Shown piece after piece: positions 5,765 to 13,457 of a stretch of DNA of 34,045 nt. This stretch comes from Bacteroidaceae bacterium. Lineage in GTDB: Bacteria > Bacteroidota > Bacteroidia > Bacteroidales > Bacteroidaceae. The stretch is from NCBI GenBank assembly GCA_024398435.1, contig JAKSJD010000015.1:1-34045 (forward strand). The letters run 5' to 3'. A model generated the notes under the pieces. It had not been told where the DNA came from. It worked only from the letters and a program-made list of their open reading frames with translations, and did no database searches. The stretch's first letter is position 1. Every line of letters begins with the position of its first letter. Made by a program: the position numbers and the translations under genes.

Positions 5765-7272
5765 CTTATTGTGTGCAGGATGAAGCAGTCCGGCATGAGC
5801 ACGATGACTGTGTTCGCCTGCGTTACATGTGGTGGAGCATATTCTCCCTTGTACGAACTCTTTGTGGGTATCGATAAGTAATCATCTTTGCCTGTGTAGT
5901 AATAGTGGATGTCTATGTGGTCATCCCAAACATAAACCTTCTTGACGAAAGCTGATATCAATCGTTTCTGATATGCCTTGTTCGTGACATCCTGTTCTTT
6001 GAACTTCTGAAGTGCAAAGATGATTCTGTCCTTGTCCACTATCTTTTTGTGAGCATCATGCTTGAGCAATTCCTTGCTGATGAAATCATTCCTGCTTTCC
6101 AGTTCCGAAAGCCTTGTTGTAAGTGATACACTGATAACTCCGCTTTCGATTGCAGACATGATGTTTCGAATTGATTTTTTGTTCGATGCCAACTCAGATT
6201 TCAGTTCCGATACCTCGTCGCTCCGGGATGCCTCAATTTGGTACTTAACAGCAGATTCAGCAAGCCACTCGATTGTTTCATCTTGCAATACGATATCACG
6301 AGTAATCTCAGCAACTTCTCGTTCTATCACATCTTTCGGAATCGAGTCCTTTGAGCATGAATGAGCACGCCTGCCTTGGCAAGTGTAGTAATGGTATGCA
6401 GTGCCGGATTTCCCGAACCCTGTAGTTCCAATCATTGGAGATGCACACATACCGCAAAACAGTTTCCCTGTCAGAAAGAAGTCCTCTTTTTTGGAAACAG
6501 TCTTCTTGTCCTTCAGCCTGTTTTGAACTGCCCGGAAAACATCCTCAGAAACGATTGCAGGAACTCCGTGCTCAATTCGTATATCTATATAAGAATAGAC
6601 ACCAATGTAATTCTCGTTCGACAGGAGTCTATGGAAACTGTTTTTGTTCCATCTCCCACCACGCTTTGTACGAATGCCTTGGTTATTCAGTTCCTCAGCA
6701 ATCTTTGCCAACGGAATGCCATGCAGATAGTCGCTGAATATCTGCCGGACAATTCTTGCCTCAGACTCACGGATAGCAAATCGTCCATCACTGCCTTTCT
6801 CGTATCCAAAAGGCAGTGCGGAATTTACCTTGCAGTTCTCAGCATTGGAACGCATTCCTCTCCGAATATCTTCTGAGAGATTTTCGCAGTAGAACTGATT
6901 GACATTCATCATTGTTCGCAAGGCAAATCGACCTGCGGCAGTATTACCAAATTCCTCTTTGGCATACAGTGTCGAAATCCCGAGTTTGTCAAGCTTGTCC
7001 TCATAAATCAGAGCATTCATCATGCTCCGTGCTATGCGGTTTGACTTGTATGCAATGACTACATCGAATGAATGCTTCTCCGCATCACGCATCATATGTT
7101 GGAAACCAGTTCGTCTATCAGTCTGCCCGGAAACAGCACGGTCTTCATAAGTTCCGACTATCTCTATGTCATTCTGCCTTGCGAATATGGTACATTCTTC
7201 AATCTGCTGTTCAATTGATTCATCCCTTTGCATGTGGGAAGAATATCTCGCATATATTACGCCTTTTCGCAT
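5749..7272 (-). CDS. int: Large serine recombinase (phage integrase)
   Basis: This 507-residue enzyme should catalyse integration at attP/attB and, with a directionality factor, excision. The N-terminal resolvase domain (about 1-140) has the catalytic Ser at 11 in IYARYSS and the arginine-rich active-site region (YKSNRIARS). A recombinase domain follows (FGYEKGSDGRFAIRESEARIVRQIF). A zinc ribbon comes next (CGMC at about 275, YYTCQGRRAHSC at about 295-307), then a long coiled coil (about 350-410). This is the standard layout and length. Its start overlaps the repressor stop by 16 bases, so the two form one operon from the promoter at 7626. No recognisable excisionase is adjacent. Confidence 0.95.
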   Translation of the reverse strand: MRKGVIYARYSSHMQRDESIEQQIEECTIFARQNDIEIVGTYEDRAVSGQTDRRTGFQHMMRDAEKHSFDVVIAYKSNRIARSMMNALIYEDKLDKLGISTLYAKEEFGNTAAGRFALRTMMNVNQFYCENLSEDIRRGMRSNAENCKVNSALPFGYEKGSDGRFAIRESEARIVRQIFSDYLHGIPLAKIAEELNNQGIRTKRGGRWNKNSFHRLLSNENYIGVYSYIDIRIEHGVPAIVSEDVFRAVQNRLKDKKTVSKKEDFFLTGKLFCGMCASPMIGTTGFGKSGTAYHYYTCQGRRAHSCSKDSIPKDVIEREVAEITRDIVLQDETIEWLAESAVKYQIEASRSDEVSELKSELASNKKSIRNIMSAIESGVISVSLTTRLSELESRNDFISKELLKHDAHKKIVDKDRIIFALQKFKEQDVTNKAYQKRLISAFVKKVYVWDDHIDIHYYYTGKDDYLSIPTKSSYKGEYAPPHVTQANTVIVLMPDCFILHTIRKSRE

Positions 7273-7595
7273 CTTGAACTTAAAAATGAAGCAAACGCAA
7301 TGACTGTTTCCAAATCCTTATCGGACAGTTGAATCACTGTGTCGCAAAGTTTCAATACTTTTTTCGGTAGTAAATGTAATGGAGTATGTTCTTCTTCTCT
7401 GCCCATTAATGTATCGACAGAAACATTGAAAATATCTGCATATGCTTCAAGGGTATCTATTCTTGGTTCTCTTGCTCCGGATTCGTACATTGCGACAGCA
7501 CTTGTTGACAATCCGAGCCGGGATGCCAGTTCTGTTTGGGATAAACGCATTTGTTGACGATAAGCGGATAGGTTTGTGGATAGCGTGGACTTCAT
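7257..7595 (-). CDS. CI-like repressor (short HTH_XRE protein)
   Basis: This 112-residue protein has an N-terminal XRE helix-turn-helix (SQTELASRLGLSTSAVAMYE, about residues 19-38, with the usual SGAREPRIDTLEAYADIF extension). A short C-terminal helical part (residues 70-112) may dimerise. It lacks the S24/LexA-like peptidase domain of lambda CI, so RecA-driven self-cleavage is not expected. The ribosome binding site is GAGG, 6 bases before the ATG. It diverges from the Cro-like gene and shares the operators at 7631-7645 and 7666-7680. It is the best candidate for the protein that reads all ATCACA-N3-TGTGAT sites in this genome. Confidence 0.9.
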   Translation of the reverse strand: MKSTLSTNLSAYRQQMRLSQTELASRLGLSTSAVAMYESGAREPRIDTLEAYADIFNVSVDTLMGREEEHTPLHLLPKKVLKLCDTVIQLSDKDLETVIAFASFLSSRCEKA

Positions 7596-7625
7596 GTATT
7601 ACCTCTTTCTTTTTTGGCTGAGCAT

Positions 7626-7707
7626 ATAGTATCACATATTGAGATGAATATCAATAAAAAAAATCATCACAAAATGTGTTGACAATACGAGAACTATGTG
7701 CTAAAAT
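7626..7707. promoter_or_regulatory. Divergent CI/Cro promoter-operator region
   Basis: Minus-strand promoter for the repressor: -35 TTGATA (7654-7649), -10 TACTAT (7631-7626), spacer 17 bp holding ATCACATATTGAGAT (7631-7645). Plus-strand promoter for the Cro-like gene: -35 TTGACA (7679-7684), -10 TAAAAT (7702-7707), spacer 17 bp. A second operator, ATCACAAAATGTGTT (7666-7680), overlaps this -35. The two sites are centred 35 bp apart. The right site would shut off the early plus-strand operon in a lysogen. Confidence 0.85.
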
Positions 7708-7730
7708 ACCCACAGAAAGGAGGCGAACAC

Positions 7731-7952
7731 ATGGATAGAATCGACCACAATAGAAGAGTTGCAGAGAATCTGATTAAAGCTCGTGGGAATCGCTCACAGG
7801 CTGATGTTGCAATGGCGGTTGGCGTATGCCAATCCTCGATTGCGAACTATGAGGCAGGAATCCGAATCCCAAGTGATGAAATCAAGATTCGACTGGCACA
7901 TTTCTTCGGCATGTCTTTAATTGACCTGTTTTTCCCGGAACTGGAAGACTGA
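7731..7952 (+). CDS. Cro-like HTH_XRE regulator
   Basis: The ATG at 7731 (73 residues) was chosen over an upstream in-frame ATG at 7698, because AAAGGAGG lies 7 bases before it and 7698 lies within the promoter. It carries an XRE helix-turn-helix (SQADVAMAVGVCQSSIANYE, about residues 22-41) and ends in a hydrophobic helix (FFGMSLIDLFFPELED). It is the first gene of the rightward early operon and divergent from the repressor, which is the usual place of Cro. Confidence 0.85.
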   Translation: MDRIDHNRRVAENLIKARGNRSQADVAMAVGVCQSSIANYEAGIRIPSDEIKIRLAHFFGMSLIDLFFPELED

Positions 7953-7970
7953 TTTTTTTTAGACATGATT

Positions 7971-7998
7971 ATCACAAATTGAGGTCACAATATGAGAA
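7971..7998. promoter_or_regulatory. Degenerate operator-like sites over the start of the 7992 gene
   Basis: ATCACAAATTGAGGT (7971-7985) and GTCACAATATGAGAA (7984-7998) each keep one good half-site of the phage operator. They cover the ribosome binding site and start codon of the 7992 gene. This could be a weaker third operator set behind cro; chance similarity is possible. Confidence 0.4.
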
Positions 7999-8138
7999 TA
8001 TTCACAGAAACAATATCAGACGAGGACTCCGAAATGATAAATCAGCTTGTACTGGATATCACAAACGAATTCTTCCAAAGCGATGAGGCTGAGGAAGAGT
8101 TCATGGAGTGGAAACGAGAAAGGAGTGTGAAAAAATGA
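7992..8138 (+). CDS. Small acidic early protein (48 aa)
   Basis: The ATG at 7992 is preceded by GAGG at a 7-base spacing, and the frame ends with TGA at 8136-8138, overlapping the next start codon (8135). The product is acidic in the middle (SDEDSEMINQLVLD, SDEAEEEF) and basic at the end (KRERSVKK). No family is recognised. Support comes from the ribosome binding site and translational coupling. It might regulate or antagonise the repressor given its position behind cro, but that is only positional. Confidence 0.65.
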   Translation: MRIFTETISDEDSEMINQLVLDITNEFFQSDEAEEEFMEWKRERSVKK

Positions 8139-8665
8139 AATATGAGGAATGTCCATATTGCGGTGCTCATCTCGACCATGGAGAAATGTGCGATTGTGAA
8201 GAAGCGAAAAAAGAAAGGGACGAACCCGGTGCAACAGGTTCATCCCAAAAGAGAATACTGGAACTGCTTTCCAATATAGCACAAGCGGAATCCCATGTCA
8301 AGGCGTGCACTGATTTGCCGGACATCATTAACCCAAAGCGGATGAGCAGGGATGCAATCATAAAGTGTGTCAAAAAAGAGTTTCCAAGCTTTTCGACAAT
8401 CCTGCTTACGCAATGCCTGCACTGGGAAAAGTATGGAATCATCATACATCCAACTGCATTGCGAAAGATTGTAACTGAGTTTGGAGCAGATGATTGCAAA
8501 CAACAGAAGAAATCGCATGAGAGCAAATCACGCCCGAACAAGCTGACTGTCAGAGTGCCGGACAATGTGATGGAAAAAATGCGGAAATGCATGGAGAGAA
8601 TCGGAATCAAAACGATTCAAGAGTTTGTACTGCTGTCAATCGTGGCAACAATCGATGCTATATGA
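8135..8665 (+). CDS. Zinc-ribbon hypothetical protein
   Basis: The ATG at 8135 (176 residues) was chosen for its AAAGGAG ribosome binding site and overlap with the preceding stop. The first 20 residues carry a putative zinc site (CPYC, then HGEMCDC). The middle is helical. The C-terminus (LTVRVPDNVMEKMRKCMERIGIKTIQEFV) resembles a ribbon-helix-helix module. A DNA-binding early regulator is possible; no family is assigned. Confidence 0.75.
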   Translation: MKYEECPYCGAHLDHGEMCDCEEAKKERDEPGATGSSQKRILELLSNIAQAESHVKACTDLPDIINPKRMSRDAIIKCVKKEFPSFSTILLTQCLHWEKYGIIIHPTALRKIVTEFGADDCKQQKKSHESKSRPNKLTVRVPDNVMEKMRKCMERIGIKTIQEFVLLSIVATIDAI

Positions 8666-8674
8666 GGTGGAAAA

Positions 8675-9019
8675 ATGAACAAAGAAACACATCTGAAAAA
8701 CGCACTGGAGTTAATGCGTGATGCCTATGCATCAGCACTGGCATCAGAGGAAGAATTTAAGAAAATCGGAGTTGATATCGTAAACCCGATTTCGACAATG
8801 TGGCACGGAACTCATGCAGGCGAAATTGAACTGCATGTCTACACAGGCATCCGGGAGATTGCAAATATTATCGGCAAAAAGCTTGAGGACTATTACGGGT
8901 TCGATGGCAGATACAGAGGCGATAAAGTGGTTCTCTCTCATGACGGAATGTTCATGTTTGAACTGCTTCATCTGAACGAAGAAACTTGTGAATTCGAATA
9001 TAAGGAGGACAAAAAATGA
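8675..9019 (+). CDS. Early hypothetical protein (114 aa)
   Basis: This 114-residue protein has an N-terminal helix (HLKNALELMRDAYASALASEEEF) and an alpha/beta remainder with aromatic C-terminal strands (FEYKEDKK at the end). The GAGGTGG ribosome binding site is good. Its stop overlaps the start of the ATPase gene by 4 bases, so it is probably co-translated with the recombination genes. No family is recognised. Confidence 0.7.
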   Translation: MNKETHLKNALELMRDAYASALASEEEFKKIGVDIVNPISTMWHGTHAGEIELHVYTGIREIANIIGKKLEDYYGFDGRYRGDKVVLSHDGMFMFELLHLNEETCEFEYKEDKK

Positions 9020-9948
9020 TTCGCAACCCTAATGACCGCAATAGCACAGATAAGAAAATCCGTTTCCTGTTGGCAGGATATCCGGGCATCGGAAAATCAA
9101 CGCTTGCCCTTTCAGCACCCAAGCCTCTGCTTGTGGATGTTGACCACGGAATTGACAGAATCGAACCGATTCACAGAACTCCCTATATTCAGCCGGAATC
9201 CTACACAGAAGTTCTTGATGACCTTGTTCATGACAATGTCCGGGACTTCGAAACAATCGTTTTCGACACTGGTGGCAAGCTTGTATCCCTCATCGGATTT
9301 TGGGCAATCAAGAACAATCCGAAGTGCGGACAATCCGATGGCAGTCTGTCGCTGAAGGGATACGGAGTTGTAAAGCGTGAGTTCGCACGCCTCATGGATT
9401 ACTGCTACTACGAACTGAACAAGAATGTGATTGTGGTTTTCCATGCTACAGAGGAAAAGGACGGAGAGGAAACAAGACTCCGCATCAAAGTTGAGGGTGG
9501 CACGAGAAACGATGTTTGGGAACCTATGGACCTCGGTGGATTCGTAGAAATGAGAGGAAACAACCGAACAATCGGATTCAGCAACTGCGAAAGATATTTT
9601 GCAAAGGGAACGAGAGGCATCAACGGAGTTTGGAAAATCCCGACTATCTCTGCCGGACAATCCAACAATTTCCTCACCCTGCTGTTTGAGGAGTACAACA
9701 AGAAGAATCGTGCAGAGGTTGACGAGGCTGAGGCAAAAAAGAAGGAATACGATGATGTCATGGAGAAGGCACGGAAGATAATCGATTCTGTTACTGATGC
9801 AGATACTGCCATGATTGCAAGTGAGCAAATGAAGCGACTGGAGCATGTCCTAACATCCGGGCAGGAATCACGCCAAGAGTTCGCTGACAGGATTAAGGAA
9901 TTGGGACTCAAGTATAACTCTGAAACAAAGAGGTATGAGGCAAAATGA
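9016..9948 (+). CDS. Sak4-like RecA-fold ATPase (AAA_24, phage recombination)
   Basis: This 310-residue P-loop ATPase has Walker A GYPGIGKST at residues 21-29, Walker B-like IVFDT at about 81-85, and the conserved LLVDVDHGID strand after Walker A. This is the phage nucleotide-binding protein family that includes Sak4, a RecA-like core supporting single-strand annealing together with SSB. The C-terminal third is helical and charged. It is followed by a PD-(D/E)XK nuclease, a NinB-like protein and an SSB, a typical phage recombination cluster. The specific annealing role is inferred from this context. Confidence 0.88.
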   Translation: MIRNPNDRNSTDKKIRFLLAGYPGIGKSTLALSAPKPLLVDVDHGIDRIEPIHRTPYIQPESYTEVLDDLVHDNVRDFETIVFDTGGKLVSLIGFWAIKNNPKCGQSDGSLSLKGYGVVKREFARLMDYCYYELNKNVIVVFHATEEKDGEETRLRIKVEGGTRNDVWEPMDLGGFVEMRGNNRTIGFSNCERYFAKGTRGINGVWKIPTISAGQSNNFLTLLFEEYNKKNRAEVDEAEAKKKEYDDVMEKARKIIDSVTDADTAMIASEQMKRLEHVLTSGQESRQEFADRIKELGLKYNSETKRYEAK

Positions 9949-10523
9949 GAACTCTCATGACTCATTCACTGCTGTCCTCATGGAAGTATGCAATGCAGGA
10001 TGTGGACAGGGATACCCTATCGGATTTCCTGTCCACACTGAAACGAGAGAAGCACGAACCAACCGAAGCCATGCGAACAGGCATCCGCTTTGAGGACGAG
10101 GTTACATCCATATTGAATGGTGATGTATGCGATGAGTTCCCAACAGCAAGTGAGGTTGCGAAAAGAGTTCGTGGTGGAAAACTTCAACTCGTTGCAAGCA
10201 GAGAGATGACTGTGAACGGCAGAGATATCCTGTTGTACGGCAGATTGGATGTCCTAAAGGCAGGAATCATCTATGACATCAAATATACAGGCAAGTACGA
10301 ACGAGGTAAGTTCTTTTCATCGACTCAGCACCCGACATATTTCGAACTTATCCCGGAGGCAAACGAATTCACATATCTCATAAGTGACGGAAAGGAATTG
10401 TGGACAGAAACATATCGAAGGGATGAAACCCGGAGCATTTTGCCAATGATTTCTGACTTCTTCTCATGGATGCAGATGTGCGGATACATGGACATTTACG
10501 AACAGTATTGGGCGTGTAAATGA
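9945..10523 (+). CDS. PD-(D/E)XK family nuclease
   Basis: This 192-residue protein fits the compact phage PD-(D/E)XK (Cas4/RecB-like) nuclease fold. TGIRFEDEV supplies the upstream glutamate region, GRLDVL the metal-binding Asp, and IIYDIKYTGKY the D-x-K catalytic pair. The later helix with SSTQHPTYFEL resembles the usual QxxxY motif. It overlaps the ATPase stop by 4 bases. It probably acts as the exonuclease or end-processing partner of the ATPase. There is no Fe-S cysteine set, unlike Cas4. Confidence 0.82.
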   Translation: MRTLMTHSLLSSWKYAMQDVDRDTLSDFLSTLKREKHEPTEAMRTGIRFEDEVTSILNGDVCDEFPTASEVAKRVRGGKLQLVASREMTVNGRDILLYGRLDVLKAGIIYDIKYTGKYERGKFFSSTQHPTYFELIPEANEFTYLISDGKELWTETYRRDETRSILPMISDFFSWMQMCGYMDIYEQYWACK

Positions 10524-11032
10524 AGGCAGAGATACTGGATTATTCAATAGCGTTGGACGGAACGCAGAGAGTTACTCTCTTGCTGAAATCCGATTTCCGG
10601 CAGGCATACGATAGATACATCGGGAAAACGCTGAATGTCCGTTTCTCGGAGTGGAAGGAAGCCCGGAGCAACAATCAGAACGCTTTCTTCCACTCCCTCG
10701 TAAATGAGATAGCAGGATGTCGGGGACTGACTGAGGATGATGTAAAGAGGCAGTTGGTTGTAGACTACGGAACACTCGCAAGAGATTCTGATGGGAACAT
10801 CATAGGATTTAAGTTGCCTGTGTCTGCCGATGTATCGACAATCTACCCATACACCTCGTTCTATAAGGAGATAGAGGAGAATGGGAAACGATTCAACTGC
10901 TTCTTGGTGTACAAGCACACATCTGAGATGGACAGTGCAGAATTCAGCAGGCTATTGTCGGGAACTATAGATGAGGCAAAGGAACTCGGTATCGACACAG
11001 ATACCCCGGAAACCAAAGCAAGGTTTTATTAA
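10520..11032 (+). CDS. NinB-like recombination protein (tentative)
   Basis: This 170-residue protein contains SNNQNAFFHSLVNEIA (about residues 52-67), the S-x-x-QNA signature of NinB-like phage proteins, and a C-terminal helix block (SEMDSAEFSRLLSGTIDEAKELGI) also seen in that group. NinB binds single-stranded DNA and works beside annealing proteins, which agrees with the flanking ATPase, nuclease and SSB. The ribosome binding site is weak, and translation is probably coupled to the upstream gene (4-base overlap). Confidence 0.7.
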   Translation: MKAEILDYSIALDGTQRVTLLLKSDFRQAYDRYIGKTLNVRFSEWKEARSNNQNAFFHSLVNEIAGCRGLTEDDVKRQLVVDYGTLARDSDGNIIGFKLPVSADVSTIYPYTSFYKEIEENGKRFNCFLVYKHTSEMDSAEFSRLLSGTIDEAKELGIDTDTPETKARFY

Positions 11033-11043
11033 AGGAGATAAAA

Positions 11044-11460
11044 ATGTTAAATAGCGTATCACTGATGGGCAGACTTGTAAAAGACCCGGAGCAAAGACAG
11101 ACAGGAACTGGCAAGCATGTATCCTCATTCACCATAGCAGTTGACCGAGATTTTGACAGAACTCAGACTGATTTTATCGACATCGTTGCATGGGACGGTA
11201 CATCGGATTTTGTGCAGAAATGGTTCTCCAAAGGAAAGATGATTGCAGTGTCCGGCAGATTACAAATCCGTGATTGGCAGGATAAAAACGGAAATCGCAG
11301 AAAGGCAACCGAGGTGATTGCGAACTCTGTCTACTTCGGTGGTGACAAAAAGACATCTTCCACGGAGAACATCGATGAGCACCAGTACGAAACGGACACT
11401 TATACAAGCGATTTTGAAATGGATATCACACCCCTTACAGATGATGACCTGCCGTTCTGA
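11044..11460 (+). CDS. ssb: Single-stranded DNA-binding protein
   Basis: This 138-residue protein has a canonical OB-fold start (MLNSVSLMGRLVKDPEQR), the conserved FTIAVDR strand, FIDIVAWDGT, GKMIAVSGRLQ and the acidic C-terminal tip DDDLPF used for partner binding. The AAAGGAG ribosome binding site is good. It lies between recombination genes and the replisome organizer, and coats ssDNA during phage replication and recombination. Confidence 0.95.
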   Translation: MLNSVSLMGRLVKDPEQRQTGTGKHVSSFTIAVDRDFDRTQTDFIDIVAWDGTSDFVQKWFSKGKMIAVSGRLQIRDWQDKNGNRRKATEVIANSVYFGGDKKTSSTENIDEHQYETDTYTSDFEMDITPLTDDDLPF

Positions 11461-11471
11461 GGTGCTGAACC

Positions 11472-12239
11472 ATGTCTGCAAAGGATAAAGAAAGGTATTA
11501 CTGGCTCAAACTGGACAGGGGATTCTTCAAGAGGCATGACATCACGATTTTGGAATGCCTGCCAAACGGAAAGGACTATGTCCTGTTCTATCTGAAACTG
11601 ATGTTGGAGAGTGTGGACCATGCCGGAGAACTGCGGTTCTCAGAGATGATACCATACGATGCAAATATGTTGGCATCCATTACAAATACCAATTTCGATA
11701 TCGTGCGAGGTGCTCTCGATGCTTTGCAAGAACTTGGCATGGTGGAGATATGGGATGATAGAACAATTTACATGGAACAGGTTGCGAAACTCCTTGGAAG
11801 TGAAACCCATTCTGCAAAACGGCAGAGAGAACTCCGTGCGAATAAGGCAGGCGACAATGTCGCACTATTGTCGCACGAATGTCGCCAAGAGATAGATACA
11901 GATATAGATACAGAGATAGATACAGATATAGAGTCAGAGATAGAGGAATCGCCTCAGAATATCGTAATTGAAATCCCATTGAAGGATGGGAGCATGTATC
12001 CAATCTATGATTTGAATATCCGGGAATTATCAGCACTCTATCCTGCTGTCGATATCATGCAGGAAATCAGAAAGATGGTGGGATGGAGCAACGGCAATCC
12101 GCAAAAGCGGAAGACAAGAGCGGGTATAAAGCGATTTATCAATGCATGGTTGGCGAAGGAACAGGATAAGGGTTCTCACAAGCCTGCCAACAAAATGGAT
12201 GATTTCTACGCAGTCGCTGACAGATGGAGTGAGTCATGA
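11472..12239 (+). CDS. Replisome organizer (phage_rep_org_N, DnaD-like)
   Basis: This 255-residue initiator has an N-terminal winged-helix domain (YYWLKLDRGFFKRHDITIL through DRTIYMEQV, residues about 9-105), typical of phage replisome organizers that bind the origin and recruit the helicase loader. A basic linker follows, then an acidic low-complexity run of repeated EIDTDIDT units (about 140-158), then a C-terminal helical domain. The DNA for the linker carries the iteron-like and 12-bp tandem repeats annotated separately, so the origin is probably inside this gene. The next gene is the helicase loader. No phage DnaB is seen, so the host helicase is presumably used. Confidence 0.9.
   Translation: MSAKDKERYYWLKLDRGFFKRHDITILECLPNGKDYVLFYLKLMLESVDHAGELRFSEMIPYDANMLASITNTNFDIVRGALDALQELGMVEIWDDRTIYMEQVAKLLGSETHSAKRQRELRANKAGDNVALLSHECRQEIDTDIDTEIDTDIESEIEESPQNIVIEIPLKDGSMYPIYDLNIRELSALYPAVDIMQEIRKMVGWSNGNPQKRKTRAGIKRFINAWLAKEQDKGSHKPANKMDDFYAVADRWSES
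11851..11946. repeat. Candidate replication origin: 11-bp iterons plus 12-bp AT-rich tandem repeats
   Basis: TGTCGC occurs three times with exact 11-bp periodicity (11858, 11869, 11880), and an inverted GCGACA at 11851 forms a palindrome with the first. Directly downstream, a 12-bp unit (G/T)ATAGATACAGA is repeated four and a half times (11891-11946), AT-rich and easily melted. Iterons plus an unwinding element inside the initiator gene is the arrangement of lambda O/ori and related phage origins. The role is inferred. Confidence 0.65.
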
Positions 12240-12760
12240 ACAAGAAAGAGTTTAGCATCTTAATAAAGCTGATTCGGACAACATATCCTCAGCAGAACCT
12301 GTTCCCGAACGAAGAATCCATAGAGATATGGTACAGGATGCTAAAGGACATCCCATATGAGATAGCAATGGTTGCCGTTGAAAAATGGATAAGCATGAAC
12401 AAATGGGCACCTGCGATTTCTGATATCAGAGAGTATGCAACAGGGATGTGCCAAGAGCAGGAACAGGATTGGGGAGAAGGTTGGAATGAGTTGCTCCGGG
12501 CAATAGCAAGATATGGGTACTATGACGAGGATGGTGCACTGGAAAGCATGAGTCCTGTTACGAGAGAAACAGTGCGGAGGCTCGGATTTAAGGAACTGTG
12601 CTTGTCTACGAACCAAATGGCAGACAGGGCAAATTTTCGGACAGTATACGAAACGATTTCCAAGCGGAACAAAGAGGATGCCCAATTGCCGGGAAGATTA
12701 CTGGACCAGATTCAGCAGATGAAATTGCAATCGAAAGGAGTAAACCTGTTGGATGGATAA
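12236..12760 (+). CDS. Replicative helicase loader/inhibitor-like (G39P-like)
   Basis: This 174-residue protein has an N-terminal helical domain (FSILIKLIRTTYPQQNLF, EIWYRMLKDIPYEIAMVAVEKW, KWAPAISDIREYA) matching the G39P/DnaI-like loader family of phage SPP1-type systems. The C-terminal half includes GWNELLRAIARYGYYDE and is more variable. It follows the replisome organizer with a 4-base overlap, which is the standard pairing. It should deliver a DnaB-type helicase, presumably the host's, to the origin. Confidence 0.82.
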   Translation: MNKKEFSILIKLIRTTYPQQNLFPNEESIEIWYRMLKDIPYEIAMVAVEKWISMNKWAPAISDIREYATGMCQEQEQDWGEGWNELLRAIARYGYYDEDGALESMSPVTRETVRRLGFKELCLSTNQMADRANFRTVYETISKRNKEDAQLPGRLLDQIQQMKLQSKGVNLLDG

Positions 12761-13076
12761 TGAGTTCGGAATGCCTCTCGATAGGAACGGATATAGCCGG
12801 AGCATCATGCAGAATAACAGTTCAGAATGTTGGATTTGCAAATGCAGGAACGAATCACTACAGAGGCACGAAATCTTCAATGGAAATCCGAACAGGACAA
12901 AAAGCAAAAGATATGGACTGTGGGTAAGCATTTGCCCACAGTGCCATAGACGGATAACCGATGAAGACTCGTTGGAACGGATTACCCTAAAGCGGATTGG
13001 GCAAAGCAGAGCAATGCAAATGTACGAATGGGATGAGGCTGAGTTCCGGGACATATTTGGAAGGAGTTACCTATGA
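12753..13076 (+). CDS. HNH-like zinc nuclease-fold protein
   Basis: This 107-residue protein has CWICKC (residues about 27-32), QRHEIFNGNPNRTKSKRYGLWV and SICPQCH (about 59-65). This is the zinc-finger HNH-like motif of small phage proteins whose core is ERHHVFGGxNR. Its HEIF and CH residues keep the expected metal-binding positions. It sits between the helicase loader and RusA and overlaps both by a few bases. It may help recombination or DNA processing; catalytic activity is not certain. Confidence 0.75.
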   Translation: MDNEFGMPLDRNGYSRSIMQNNSSECWICKCRNESLQRHEIFNGNPNRTKSKRYGLWVSICPQCHRRITDEDSLERITLKRIGQSRAMQMYEWDEAEFRDIFGRSYL

Positions 13077-13456
13077 TTCGCTATGTCATAAAACTACCAC
13101 CAATTACGAAAAAGAATCATCAGCAAATTTTCGTGAACAAAGCGACCGGGAAACCATTTATAACTCAGTCTGAGGCATACAAAAAATACGAATCGCAAGC
13201 AGGATGGTTCTTGAAACCTGTTCCAAGCAAGCCGATTGATATCCCGATAAACATTTGCTACAGATTCTATCTGCCGAAGAACACGAAAACGGATGCATCG
13301 AATCTTATAGAGGCAGTTGATGACATACTGGTTCGATACAAGATAATTGCAGACGATAATCACAGAATCGTTGCAGGGCATGATGGAACGAGAGTGTATG
13401 TGGACAAGAACAACCCGAGAACAGAAATAACGATTACAAGGATTTCGGAGGAATGA
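13073..13456 (+). CDS. rusA: RusA-family Holliday junction resolvase
   Basis: This 127-residue protein matches RusA in length and motifs: PPITKKNHQQI near the N-terminus, the acidic core TKTDASNLIEAVDDIL (Asp 74, Asp 83-84) and IIADDNHRI (Asp 94-95) that bind the catalytic metals, and the closing strand of the EITI type. It resolves branched DNA before packaging. It has an AAGGAG ribosome binding site and overlaps the upstream gene by 4 bases. Confidence 0.93.
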   Translation: MIRYVIKLPPITKKNHQQIFVNKATGKPFITQSEAYKKYESQAGWFLKPVPSKPIDIPINICYRFYLPKNTKTDASNLIEAVDDILVRYKIIADDNHRIVAGHDGTRVYVDKNNPRTEITITRISEE

Positions 13457-13457
13457 C

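Noticed and set aside
5681-5881. Plus-strand frame of 66 codons over the integrase 3' end
   Set aside because: It crosses the int terminator hairpin, is antisense to int, and has no ribosome binding site.
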